From NCBI GenBank assembly GCA_001664005.1, contig CP016093.1, positions 1,433,001-1,497,000 of the forward strand: a DNA stretch of 64,000 nt, written 5' to 3'. The translations under genes were made by a program, and so were the position numbers. Origin of the DNA: Rhizobiales bacterium NRL2. Lineage in GTDB: Bacteria; Pseudomonadota; Alphaproteobacteria; Minwuiales; Minwuiaceae. Position 1 is the stretch's first letter, and each line of letters starts with the position of its first letter. Of this stretch, positions 50,965-59,106 are shown one piece after another. The notes under the pieces were generated by a model that was given only the letters and a program-made list of their open reading frames with translations, was not told the origin of the DNA and did no database searches.

Positions 50965-52532
50965 GCCATCGCCTCCCTGCGCCGGCGCTTGCGCGCGCCG
51001 CGGACCATCATGACCGCCCCGACGACGGAGGCAAGGAAGGCGACGGAGCCGAACAGGAAGGATTCCTGGAAGCCGAAGGTCGCGGCCTCCACCTGAAGGG
51101 CGCGGGAGAGGTGACCCAGCGCCACCGCTTCGGCCTGCATGTCGGAGATTCCGCCGCGCTCCGCCATTTCGGCGACGGTTCGCACATAGGCTTCGGTGGC
51201 GCCGTTGGCCGGAGTCTGGGTCGACGTCACGTGGTCGGAGAAGTAGCTGATCTCCCGGTCCAGCATCACCGCCAGGATGTTGACGCCGAAGGCCCCGCCC
51301 AGCTGGCGCGTGAAGTTCATCGTCGCCGAACCCTGCTGCAGCAGGTTCATGGGCAGGAGGCGGACCGAACCGGCGCTGAGCGAGGGGAAGATGAAACCCA
51401 TCCCCGCGCGGCTGATCAGGATGTAGAAGGCGAGGGTCAGGAATGCCGTGTTGGGGTCCGCGAAGGACATCAGGAAGAAGGAGACGGCGAACATGAGCAG
51501 GCCGAAGCCGACGGTCATGCCCGGTTCGAAGCGGTCGGCCATCCGGCCGGAGAAGGTGGTGATCAGCATCATGGATATCCCCGCCGGCAGCAGCAGCAGG
51601 CCCGACAGCGTGGGCGTCAGGTTCTGCACTGTCTGGGCGAAGAGCGGAATCAGGTAGGTCGAGCCGAACAGCCCCGCTCCGAGAATGAGACTGACCACCA
51701 CGGCGCCCATGAAGCCCGGCTGGCGGTAGACGGTCATGTCCATCAACGGGTGTTCCACCCGGTGCTCCCACCAGATGAACAGCAGGAATGCCGCCGCCGC
51801 GATCAGGAACCGGCCGGTCACCGAAACGCTGCCCCAGCCCAGGTCCTGACCGTCGGTGAAGGCGGTGAGCAGGCTGATCAGGAAGACGATCAGAAGACCG
51901 AAGGCGAACCAGTCGAAGCGCGGCCGGATCTCGCTCAGCCGGCCCGACGGCACGAACAGGTTGGTCAGGACCAGACCCAGGAAACCCATGGGCACGGCAA
52001 TGTAAAAGGTGTAGCGCCAGCCCAGCCCGTCCACCAGCAGACCGCCGAGAAACGGCGAGGTACCCGGCGCCATGACCACGCCGAGGCCGTAGATGCCCAT
52101 GGCGAAACCGCGACGTTCCGGCGGGAAGACCTGGAAGACCACGACCATGGCCAGCGGCTGGATGATCCCGGCCGATGCGCCCTGCAGGATGCGGGAGGCG
52201 ATTGCGGCGTCGGCCGTTTCCGCCAGGCCACCCATCAACCCCCCGGCCAGGAAGATGCCCAGCGCGATGTTCATGGTCGCCCGCTGGCCGATGGTCTTGG
52301 TCAGGAAATCGATCAGCAGCATGGTGGCGGTCATGGCGGCAAGGAAGCCGCTGGACAGCCACTGCGCGGTTACCTGGTCGATGCCGAAGGCGCCCATGAT
52401 GTCGGGGATGGCGACATTGACGATGGTCGCCGAGAGGACCGCGGCCATGGTGCAGATCATCGCCGAGGACAGCGCCAGCCAACGATAGGCGGAGCCATAG
52501 CGTTCGGTCAGGATCTCGACGGTCTGCGGCAT
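50961..52532 (-). CDS. emrB: DHA2-family MFS multidrug efflux permease (EmrB/QacA type)
   Basis: 523 residues, about 14 membrane helices. ATG 52532 overlaps the emrA stop by one base (TGATG). Motifs include SATIVNVAIPDIMGAFGIDQVTAQWLSSGFLAA (motif D1 and the H1/H2 region), SRILQGASAGIIQPLAM (motif C-like) and GRMADRFEPGMTVGFGL. It exports drugs or hydrophobic compounds using the proton gradient, with EmrA as periplasmic adaptor. It is the third gene of marR-emrA-emrB-DUF2848. Confidence 0.93.
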   Translation of the reverse strand: MPQTVEILTERYGSAYRWLALSSAMICTMAAVLSATIVNVAIPDIMGAFGIDQVTAQWLSSGFLAAMTATMLLIDFLTKTIGQRATMNIALGIFLAGGLMGGLAETADAAIASRILQGASAGIIQPLAMVVVFQVFPPERRGFAMGIYGLGVVMAPGTSPFLGGLLVDGLGWRYTFYIAVPMGFLGLVLTNLFVPSGRLSEIRPRFDWFAFGLLIVFLISLLTAFTDGQDLGWGSVSVTGRFLIAAAAFLLFIWWEHRVEHPLMDMTVYRQPGFMGAVVVSLILGAGLFGSTYLIPLFAQTVQNLTPTLSGLLLLPAGISMMLITTFSGRMADRFEPGMTVGFGLLMFAVSFFLMSFADPNTAFLTLAFYILISRAGMGFIFPSLSAGSVRLLPMNLLQQGSATMNFTRQLGGAFGVNILAVMLDREISYFSDHVTSTQTPANGATEAYVRTVAEMAERGGISDMQAEAVALGHLSRALQVEAATFGFQESFLFGSVAFLASVVGAVMMVRGARKRRRREAMA

Positions 52533-53656
52533 CAGTCCCGCTCCGCGTCGATCGCCACCTCGACCATCATTCCGGGCCGGAGCCCGTCCTTCGCGCCCTG
52601 AAGATCGATCCGCACGGGTACGCGCTGCGTCACCTTGGTGAAGTTGCCAGAGGGGTTGGGATTGGGCAGCAGCGCGAACACGCTGGTGGCGGCCGGCGCG
52701 ATCCATGTCACGCGGCCGGTGATCTCGCGTCCCGGGAAGGCGTCGACCTTGACGATGGCGCGGGAGCCGACGCGGAAGCGGCCGAGCTCGGTCTCCTTGA
52801 TATTGGCGGCGACCCAGACGTTCTCCGGATCGTGGATCATCAGCAGGCGCTGGCCGGGGCGCACATATTCGCCGGCCTCGATGAAGGTCTGGTCGACCAC
52901 GCCGTCGATGCCGCTGGCGATGTCGCGGTCGTCGCGGCGGGTCTGAAGCTGATCCAGCCGCGCCTGCAGGGCGGGGCGTTCGGCTTCCAGCAGCTCGATC
53001 TGGCGCGCCAGCACATCGATGCGATCGCGCTCGGCCTCGGCCTGCCGCTGTTCGGCCCTGGCGGCCAGCACGGCGGCGCGCGCGCGCAGCATTCGCCCTT
53101 CCAGGTCGGCAAAATCGGCGCGGGCGTCATCGACGGCCCGGGAGGACACCACCTTGCGCCGATAGAGCTGCTCGGCGCGTTCCAGTTCCCTGGTGGCCTG
53201 CGCCATCAGAGCCTCCACGGATGTCCGTTCGGCCTCGGCGACGGATATCCGCGCCCTGGCCGCCTCGGTGGCCGCCCCGACCTGGCTGCGCGTCAGCGCC
53301 ATCTCTGCTTCCAGCCGTGCCCGGTCGACCGGCAGGCGCGACATCCGGGCCAGCACCTCCTCGATCTGCAGGTCCAGCTCGCGGTGATCGATGCGAACCA
53401 GCACCGTGCCGCGCCGGATGACATCGCCGGTGCCGACGGGCAGTTCGGTGATCACGCCCCCGTCCTGCGCGCCGATCGTGATGATATCGGAAGCGATGCG
53501 GGAATCGATGACGTAGACATGGGTCTGACGGCGGACCACCCAGTCCTGCACGAAATAGGCGGCGAGGCCCAGAACAGCCAGCAGCGCGCCGTAGCGGACG
53601 ATCCGCCGGCGCGTGCGGCCGGGGCGGGGCGGCAGGCTGGCCTCTTCCGCGTTCAC
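52532..53656 (-). CDS. emrA: EmrA/HlyD-type membrane fusion protein
   Basis: 374 residues from GTG 53656, which overlaps the marR stop as GTGA. It has a short cytoplasmic tail and one membrane helix (IVRYGALLAVLGLAAYFVQDWVV). A split biotinyl-lipoyl domain (ITELPVGTGDVIRRGTVLVRID and the later IDGVVDQTFIEAGEYVRPGQRLL) flanks a long alpha-helical coiled coil (about 95-235, rich in Ala/Arg/Glu). It bridges the permease to an outer-membrane channel. No TolC gene is present here. Confidence 0.93.
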   Translation of the reverse strand: MNAEEASLPPRPGRTRRRIVRYGALLAVLGLAAYFVQDWVVRRQTHVYVIDSRIASDIITIGAQDGGVITELPVGTGDVIRRGTVLVRIDHRELDLQIEEVLARMSRLPVDRARLEAEMALTRSQVGAATEAARARISVAEAERTSVEALMAQATRELERAEQLYRRKVVSSRAVDDARADFADLEGRMLRARAAVLAARAEQRQAEAERDRIDVLARQIELLEAERPALQARLDQLQTRRDDRDIASGIDGVVDQTFIEAGEYVRPGQRLLMIHDPENVWVAANIKETELGRFRVGSRAIVKVDAFPGREITGRVTWIAPAATSVFALLPNPNPSGNFTKVTQRVPVRIDLQGAKDGLRPGMMVEVAIDAERD

Positions 53657-54114
53657 CGTGTCGCCTCCGCCAGTTCCGTCAGCCGCTGGTCGATCTTGCG
53701 GAAGACGCGGACGCACGTCGCCAGTTCCTCGTCGTCGATCCCTTCGGTCAGCTCCAGCCGGAGACCGTGGGCGATCTCCTCGATGCGTCCAACCAGCGGG
53801 CGCGCGGTATCGGTCAGGTGCACGGTCTTGGCGCGGCGGTCCCGGGCGTCGGGCCGGCGCTCGATCATGTTCTGGCGCTCCAGCGAATTGAGAATGTGGA
53901 CCAGCGTCGGTCCCTCGATGCCGATGAACTCGGCGAGCTGACGCTGCGAAACCCCTTCGCGGCGCTGGATCTGCAGCAGCGCCGCCCAGCGCGCCTGTGT
54001 CAGGCCCAGATCCTGGAGACGGCTGTCCAGACGCCAGCGCCAGCGGCGGGCGAGTTGGACGAGAGAGACGGTAAAGGTCTCCCGGATGTCGCGGGCGGGT
54101 CGGTCCATCCGCAT
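53653..54114 (-). CDS. MarR-family transcriptional regulator
   Basis: 153 residues. The winged-helix core is LTQARWAALLQIQRREGVSQRQLAEFIGIEGPTLVHILNSLERQNMIERR, and the wing is DRRAKTVHLTD. Translation may start at 54114 or at Met3 (54108). It is the first gene of the efflux operon, and a 30-bp inverted repeat overlaps its start codon, so autorepression and release by a pump substrate are inferred. Confidence 0.93.
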   Translation of the reverse strand: MRMDRPARDIRETFTVSLVQLARRWRWRLDSRLQDLGLTQARWAALLQIQRREGVSQRQLAEFIGIEGPTLVHILNSLERQNMIERRPDARDRRAKTVHLTDTARPLVGRIEEIAHGLRLELTEGIDDEELATCVRVFRKIDQRLTELAEATR

Positions 54115-54139
54115 ATCATTAGCTTGCTAACGATATGCG
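54110..54139. promoter_or_regulatory. MarR operator: 30-bp near-perfect inverted repeat
   Basis: Arms CGCATATCATTAGC and GCTAACGATATGCG around TT, with one mismatch in 14. The centre TTAGC-TT-GCTAA is a typical MarR half-site pair. It covers the marR start codon (54114), so binding would block transcription start or early elongation of the whole efflux operon. It may also act on the divergent gene at 54322. Confidence 0.75.
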
Positions 54140-54321
54140 GAGAAATGCGGATTGCTGGGGGCTCGCATGCTGCGAAGTCGCAGGCGGTTGATCGCCGGAT
54201 CGTTGAACGCATGTGAGCTGTGAAATCGCCGCCGCCGGCGCGGCGGATTTCCGACCGGAACATCAGTGAGGAAGACCTCCCGATCGTTTCCTTCCAGGTC
54301 CCAACGGCTCAGGAGAAAGCC

Positions 54322-55686
54322 ATGATTGTCGAAAAGATCAAGACCGAAGGCCTCGCTCATCTTTCCTATTTCGTGGGCTCGGGGCCTGATGCCGCCGTGA
54401 TCGATCCGAGACGGGACATCGAAGTCTATGTCCGGCTGGCGGACGCCCATGGCATGCGGATCCGGCACGTGCTGGAAACCCATCGCAACGAGGATCTGGT
54501 GTCCGGCGCGCCGGCCCTGTCGCGCGAGACCGGCGCCAGGATCTGGCACGGCCCCAACCCGGCGGAGCCCGTGCGCTACGCCGAAACCGCACGCGAGGGC
54601 GACAGCTTCGAGCTGGGTGACGCCCGGCTGGAAGTGCTGGAGACTCCGGGTCACACCGATGACAGCCTCTCGTTCGTCCTGTTCGACCGGGACTTCGGCG
54701 AGGGCGCGGTCGGCGTGTTAACGGGCGATGCGCTTTTCATCGGCGATGTGGGGCGGACCGATTTCTATCCGGACCGCCCGCGCGAGGTCGCGGGAATGCT
54801 CCATGACAGTCTGTGGAAGATCATGGGGCTGGGTGATCAGGCGCTGGTCTACCCGGCGCACGGCGCAGGTTCCGTCTGCGGTTCCGGCATGGCGGACCGG
54901 GAGTTCTCAAGCCTGGGCCATGAACGGCGCAACAACCCGATGCTGCAGATCGCGGACCGCGAAGCCTTCATCGACGCCAAGGTGTCGGAGAACCATTACC
55001 AGCCGCCCTATTTCCGGCTCATGGAGCGATTGAACTCCGAGGGCGGGCCGGCGATGCAGCGCTTCATCATGCCGCCGCGAATGCCGGTAGACGCGCTGAC
55101 GGACGGCGCGGAAGCTCAACTGGTCGATGTACGTTCGATTACCGCCTTTGCCGGCGCGCACCTGCCCGGCTCGCTGGCCATTCCCCACGACATGCTGGCC
55201 GCGTTCGCGGGCTGGCTGCTCGATCCGGAGCGCGAGATCCGCCTGCTCGCCGAGGACGGGCGGCAGGCCGAAGAGTCGGTTCGTACGCTGGGCCGCATCG
55301 GCTTCGACGGGGTGAGCTGCTACGCCGCAGGGATGGTTGGCGGCGCCACTCAGGGCGTCGCGTTCCGGACGATGCCGATGGTCGACACCGAAACCGTTCG
55401 CCGGCGCCTAGGCGACGATATGCCGAACTGGCAGTTGCTCGACGTTCGTTCGATCGACGAATTCGAAGGCGGCCACATAGACGACGCCATACATGTCTAT
55501 GTCGGCCAGTTGCCGGAAGAACTCGACCGGCTCGATCGGGATCGCGCGGTGACGGTGTATTGCGGCAGCGGCAAGCGTGCGGCCATCGCGGCGTCGGTAC
55601 TGCGAGCCAATGGCTTCGGCGAAGTCGACGTCTATCTCGGTTCGATAGCGGCGTGGAAGGCCGACGGTCTGCGCCTCGCCGCGTGA
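54322..55686 (+). CDS. MBL-fold protein fused to two rhodanese domains
   Basis: 454 residues; start 54322 after AGGAGAAAG. The N-terminal metallo-beta-lactamase domain (1-250) resembles persulfide dioxygenase/Blh proteins: ETPGHTDDSLSF, LTGDALFIGDVGRTDFYPDRP, VYPAHGAGSVCG. The usual T-H-x-H-x-D-H reads THRNEDL (His54, Asp58), lacking two His. Rhodanese 1 (260-350) has no active Cys. Rhodanese 2 (360-454) has Cys414 in VYCGSGKRA. A sulfur-transfer or persulfide role is inferred, possibly with one metal. It is divergent from marR across 207 bp, which also holds CTGCGA-AG-TCGCAG (54170-54183). Confidence 0.85.
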   Translation: MIVEKIKTEGLAHLSYFVGSGPDAAVIDPRRDIEVYVRLADAHGMRIRHVLETHRNEDLVSGAPALSRETGARIWHGPNPAEPVRYAETAREGDSFELGDARLEVLETPGHTDDSLSFVLFDRDFGEGAVGVLTGDALFIGDVGRTDFYPDRPREVAGMLHDSLWKIMGLGDQALVYPAHGAGSVCGSGMADREFSSLGHERRNNPMLQIADREAFIDAKVSENHYQPPYFRLMERLNSEGGPAMQRFIMPPRMPVDALTDGAEAQLVDVRSITAFAGAHLPGSLAIPHDMLAAFAGWLLDPEREIRLLAEDGRQAEESVRTLGRIGFDGVSCYAAGMVGGATQGVAFRTMPMVDTETVRRRLGDDMPNWQLLDVRSIDEFEGGHIDDAIHVYVGQLPEELDRLDRDRAVTVYCGSGKRAAIAASVLRANGFGEVDVYLGSIAAWKADGLRLAA

Positions 55687-55710
55687 AGCAGGCCCGGATG
55701 CGCGCAGCGT

Positions 55711-56328
55711 CTACCGGGCGGCGATGGTGAAGCGGCCGGGGCTCTGTTCGATGGTCAGGACCAGGCCCTCGACGTCGGCCAGCTTGCGGGCGAGGAAGCT
55801 CTCGATGATGCGCGCGTCTTCGCCGCCGGCGGCCTCGCGACGGCCCTCCAGCGCCTCGACCACCGCATCGGGCAGAGCGGCCCGGTCGTGCACGCCGGTG
55901 ACGGCGAGGGAATCGTTGTCCACGCTCACCGTCAGCTCACCGCCGCGCACCAGCCCTGCCGCGCCGGCCATGGTCAGGTTCAGCGCCAGGCGGATGCGGC
56001 CCTTGGCCGGCTCCGCGTTCCCGGCATCCGGCCAGACAAGCTCCAGGCGGTGGTCGGTGAAGAAGTCGAGCGCGGCCTGACGGGCGTCGCGGACGGGCAG
56101 GGGCAGTTCGTCGCCGCCCGAGGAACCGAAGGCGAAGCGCAGGAACTTCAGCCGCCGCGAGGCGTTCGCCGCCGAATGCTTCAGCAGGTCCAGCGCGTCC
56201 TTCATCATCTCCGGCTCGTCCTCCATCTCCATCAGCTCGATGCCGTTGGAGATGGCGCCGACCGGGCCCACGAGGTCGTGGCACAGCCGGGAACAGATCA
56301 GGGATGTGAAATTGAGATCGGCGGACAT
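55711..56328 (-). CDS. chpT: Histidine phosphotransferase ChpT
   Basis: 205 residues. The DHp-like helix FTSLICSRLCHDLVGPVGAISNGIELME carries the phospho-His in LCHDLVGP. The C-terminal part is a degenerate Bergerat-fold domain that does not bind ATP in the family. ChpT relays phosphate from CckA to CtrA and CpdR in the alphaproteobacterial cell cycle; cpdR is in this window at 34990. Single gene, cytoplasmic. Its stop is 24 bp from the convergent MBL/rhodanese stop. Confidence 0.92.
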   Translation of the reverse strand: MSADLNFTSLICSRLCHDLVGPVGAISNGIELMEMEDEPEMMKDALDLLKHSAANASRRLKFLRFAFGSSGGDELPLPVRDARQAALDFFTDHRLELVWPDAGNAEPAKGRIRLALNLTMAGAAGLVRGGELTVSVDNDSLAVTGVHDRAALPDAVVEALEGRREAAGGEDARIIESFLARKLADVEGLVLTIEQSPGRFTIAAR

Positions 56329-56496
56329 GGCGACACTCTCTGCGACGATCGGGGGACATGTGGGGCGACGTGCCGTCGGCGGGGTCTGTCCCGCAACATG
56401 GCCACGGCGGCGCCGACAGGAAGACCACTTTGCCCGGATTCGGTTCAGGAACCGTGAACGGCCGGCCGCCCCGGAGGGAAGCCGGCCGCTGGCCGG

Positions 56497-57951
56497 TCAG
56501 TCCTTGATTTCCGGCGAGTGGATCACCGTCATCTTCTGGATCTGCATCTCGTGCATGGAATGCGGTACGCCGCCGACCCCGTGGCCGGACTGCTTCAGGC
56601 CGGCGAAAGGCATCCAGTCGACACGGAAGGCGGTGTGATCGTTGACCATGACGGCCGAGGCGTCGAGACGGCTCGAGACTCGCATCAGCTTGTCGATGTC
56701 CTGGCCGAAGACGGCCGCCTGGAACGAGAACGGCAGGGAATTCGCCCGGTCGATGGCCTCTTCCATGTCGTCATAGCCGTAGACGCAGACCACGGGCCCG
56801 AAGATCTCCTGGACCGACACCTTCGCATCCGCGGGCGGATTCAGCAGCACCGTCGGCTTGTAGGCGGTGTCGGTGAGCTTCTCGCCGCCGCAGAGAACTT
56901 CCGCCCCGGCGGCCTTCGCCTCCTCGACCCACTGGTGGACGCGGTCGACCTCGCCGGGCGTGATCAGCGGTCCGATCTCGGTATCCGCCAGGGTGGGATC
57001 GCCGACCTTCATCTTCTTTGCGGCGTCGGCCAGCCGGGTCGCGAACTCCCTGGCCATCGCTTTCGGCGTGAACACGCGCTGCACCGACACGCAGACCTGG
57101 CCGGCGTGATAGAAGCCGCCCTTGGCCAGGGACGGGACGGCGCGGTCCAGATCGGCGCCTTCGGTCACGATCACCGGCGCCGCGCCGCCATGCTCGAGCG
57201 CGCAGCGCGTGCCCGGCGCGAGCTGACTGCGCAGCGTCCAGCCCACCTTGGCCGAGCCGATGAAGCTGAAGAAGCCGACGCGCTCGTCGGTCACCATGGC
57301 GGTCGCGTCCTTACGGTCCGCGGTAACCACGGCCTGGCACCACTCCGGCGGCAGGCCGGCCTCACGCAGGATCTGCACGAAGCTCAGGCAGGACAGAGCG
57401 GTCTTGTCGGCCGGCTTGACGATCACCGGGCAACCGGTGGCTACCGCCGGCGCGACCTGATGCGCGATCAGGTTGAGCGGGTGGTTGAAGGCGCTGACGG
57501 CCACCACGACGCCGACCGGCTCCGGCCGGGTGAAGGCGACGCGGTTCTTGGAGCTTTCGGTGATGCACATCGGGATCACCTCGCCGGCGCGGCTGCGCAG
57601 CTCGTCGATGCAGATGTGCACGCTGTCGATGGCGCGGTCGACCTCGATCAGCGAGTCGGCCAGCGGCTTTCCGCCTTCGCGCGCGGCGTCCGTGGCCATC
57701 TTTTCGCGGCGTTCGCGCATGATGCCCATGGCGCGGGTGAGGATCTGCACCCGTTCCCGCATGGGCAGCCAGGCGTCTCGGTTGCGGTACAGCGCATAGG
57801 CGTTGGCCAGCGCCTTCTCCACCGTGGCGCTGTCGGCGCGGGCGACGGTGGCGATGGGCGACAGATCCCAGGGCGCCGAGACGGTCACCGAGGTGGCGCT
57901 GCTCTCGATACCCGGTACCAGCAAGGGAATGTGCGGCAGTTCGGCGGACAT
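56497..57951 (-). CDS. NAD(P)-dependent aldehyde dehydrogenase
   Basis: 484 residues; start 57951 after AGAGGGGG. Landmarks are VGVVVAVSAFNHPLNLIAHQVAPAVATGCPVIVKPAD, FIGSAKVGW, the catalytic Glu in ALEHGGAAPVIV (usually LELGG) and nucleophilic Cys in FYHAGQVCVSVQRVF. The EHGG variant is seen in some phosphono- or sulfoacetaldehyde and lactaldehyde dehydrogenases, but the substrate cannot be set. Monocistronic between chpT and the DUF4167 gene. Confidence 0.9.
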   Translation of the reverse strand: MSAELPHIPLLVPGIESSATSVTVSAPWDLSPIATVARADSATVEKALANAYALYRNRDAWLPMRERVQILTRAMGIMRERREKMATDAAREGGKPLADSLIEVDRAIDSVHICIDELRSRAGEVIPMCITESSKNRVAFTRPEPVGVVVAVSAFNHPLNLIAHQVAPAVATGCPVIVKPADKTALSCLSFVQILREAGLPPEWCQAVVTADRKDATAMVTDERVGFFSFIGSAKVGWTLRSQLAPGTRCALEHGGAAPVIVTEGADLDRAVPSLAKGGFYHAGQVCVSVQRVFTPKAMAREFATRLADAAKKMKVGDPTLADTEIGPLITPGEVDRVHQWVEEAKAAGAEVLCGGEKLTDTAYKPTVLLNPPADAKVSVQEIFGPVVCVYGYDDMEEAIDRANSLPFSFQAAVFGQDIDKLMRVSSRLDASAVMVNDHTAFRVDWMPFAGLKQSGHGVGGVPHSMHEMQIQKMTVIHSPEIKD

Positions 57952-58166
57952 GGTCTGGAGACCCCCTCTTCCAGTTTGGACGGGCCTCCTGCGGCCCCGT
58001 TCGCGCTCGGGCAATTCTCTACGAGCGCCGGCCGGAATCATAGACCCGATATCCGGGCGCGAAGGGGGATGTCGGCGTGGTCACGGCCTGCGGGCCATGG
58101 CGCGGCCAAGCCTGCGTCATGGCGCTTGCGAACGCTGCGGCCGTCGATGGCAGAAGGGAATGGCGG

Positions 58167-58184
58167 GCCGGCCCGAAGACCGGC
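58167..58184 (-). terminator. UUCG hairpin downstream of the DUF4167 gene
   Basis: On the minus strand GCCGGTC-TTCG-GGCCGGC forms a 7-bp stem (one G-U pair) closed by a C(UUCG)G tetraloop, 10 nt after the DUF4167 stop. There is no T-run, so it may be an RNA-stabilising 3' end rather than an intrinsic terminator. Confidence 0.45.
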
Positions 58185-58193
58185 GGCGCATCA

Positions 58194-58925
58194 TCAGTCG
58201 GCGGCGTCCTCGGTCGCGGCCTCGCGACCGCCGTCATCGTTGGACTTGCCGCCCTGCTCGTCCTCGTCGCGGGCGCGGCGCGGACGCCGTGCGCGGGTGC
58301 GGCGCACCGCGCGCTCCAGGCCGGCGGTCTCGGATTCGCCGCCGCTCTCGTCGGCGCTTTCGTCGCGATCGCCACTGTCGCCGCGGGGTTCGGTCTGTGC
58401 CTGCTGGTCGTCCTGGTCGCGATCGTCGCCGCCGGAGCGTTCATTGCGGCCGCCCCTGCGGGAGCGGGATTCGCCCTGGCCCTGCTCGTCCTGATCGCGA
58501 TCGTCGCCGCCGGACCGGTCATTGCGGCCGCCCCTGCGGGAGCGGGATTCGCTCTGGCCCTGCTCGTCCTGATCGCGATCGTCGCGGTCCGAGCCGCCGG
58601 AACGGTCGTTCTGATCGCTGCCGGAGCGCTCGTTCTGATCGTTCTGGTCCTGGCCGTCGCCCGACTGCTGGTTCTGCGGCCGGTTGTTCTGCTGCATCGA
58701 CATCATGATGCGGTAGTAGTGTTCGGCGTGCTGCCAGAACCCTTCGGCCGCGACGAGGTCGCCGGTTGCGGCGGCGTCGCGCGCGAGCTGGCTGTACTTG
58801 TCGTAGACCTGATTGGCGTTGCCGCGAATCTTCCCGTCCGGCCCGTTGCTCTCGAAGCTGCGATTCGGATTCGGGGGACGCCTGTTCGTGCGCCCGCGCG
58901 CCCGCTTGTTGTTCGGTGCTCTCAT
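58194..58925 (-). CDS. DUF4167 domain protein with low-complexity tail
   Basis: 243 residues; start MRAPNNKRARGRTNRR at 58925. The DUF4167 domain (1-85) has SFESNGPDGKIRGNANQVYDKYSQLARDA and GDLVAAEGFWQHAEHYYRI. The remaining 155 residues are disordered, made of Asp/Arg/Gly/Gln repeats (RSGGDDRDQDEQGQ) and an RRTRARRPRRAR stretch, recalling RNA-binding tails. Function unknown; the protein is a regular alphaproteobacterial neighbour of prmC-prfA. A 181-bp gap with a hairpin separates it from prmC, so it may have its own promoter. Confidence 0.88.
   Translation of the reverse strand: MRAPNNKRARGRTNRRPPNPNRSFESNGPDGKIRGNANQVYDKYSQLARDAAATGDLVAAEGFWQHAEHYYRIMMSMQQNNRPQNQQSGDGQDQNDQNERSGSDQNDRSGGSDRDDRDQDEQGQSESRSRRGGRNDRSGGDDRDQDEQGQGESRSRRGGRNERSGGDDRDQDDQQAQTEPRGDSGDRDESADESGGESETAGLERAVRRTRARRPRRARDEDEQGGKSNDDGGREAATEDAAD
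58426..58581. repeat. 78-bp tandem repeat inside the DUF4167 gene
   Basis: Two nearly identical 78-bp units; for example ATTGCGGCCGCCCCTGCGGG starts at 58443 and again at 58521. The period equals 26 codons and keeps the frame, so the tail can grow or shrink by 26 residues. A weaker third unit follows to the right (CCGAGCCGCCGGAACGGTCG). Confidence 0.85.
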
Positions 58926-58953
58926 TTTCCTGCCAAAGGTCTGCTTCGTGTAA

Positions 58954-58980
58954 GACCCATCCTCAACATACGGATGGGCC
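58954..58980 (-). promoter_or_regulatory. Hairpin in the 5' leader of the DUF4167 gene
   Basis: On the minus strand GGCCCATCC, 9-nt loop, GGATGGGTC gives a 9-bp stem (one G-U) about 28 nt before the start codon. It is followed by TTACACGAAGC and the RBS GGCAGGAAA. It could be an attenuator, an mRNA-stabilising stem or a protein site. Confidence 0.4.
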
Positions 58981-59106
58981 GGATTCGCTCGTCGCTTTGC
59001 GATTGATACGAAATTTGGGACTGCCGCAGCCGCGGCTTTCGCCGCCAGGCGCTGTCCTGATCCCGAAACTAGACGTCCAACCTGCCGTTTCCAAGTGTTT
59101 TTTTCG

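Noticed and set aside
58077-59006. Apparent multi-helix membrane protein on the plus strand
   Set aside because: Hydrophobic runs arise because the antisense of Asp/Arg/Gln codons reads as Val/Leu/Ile/Ala; the DUF4167 gene on the other strand is the real one.
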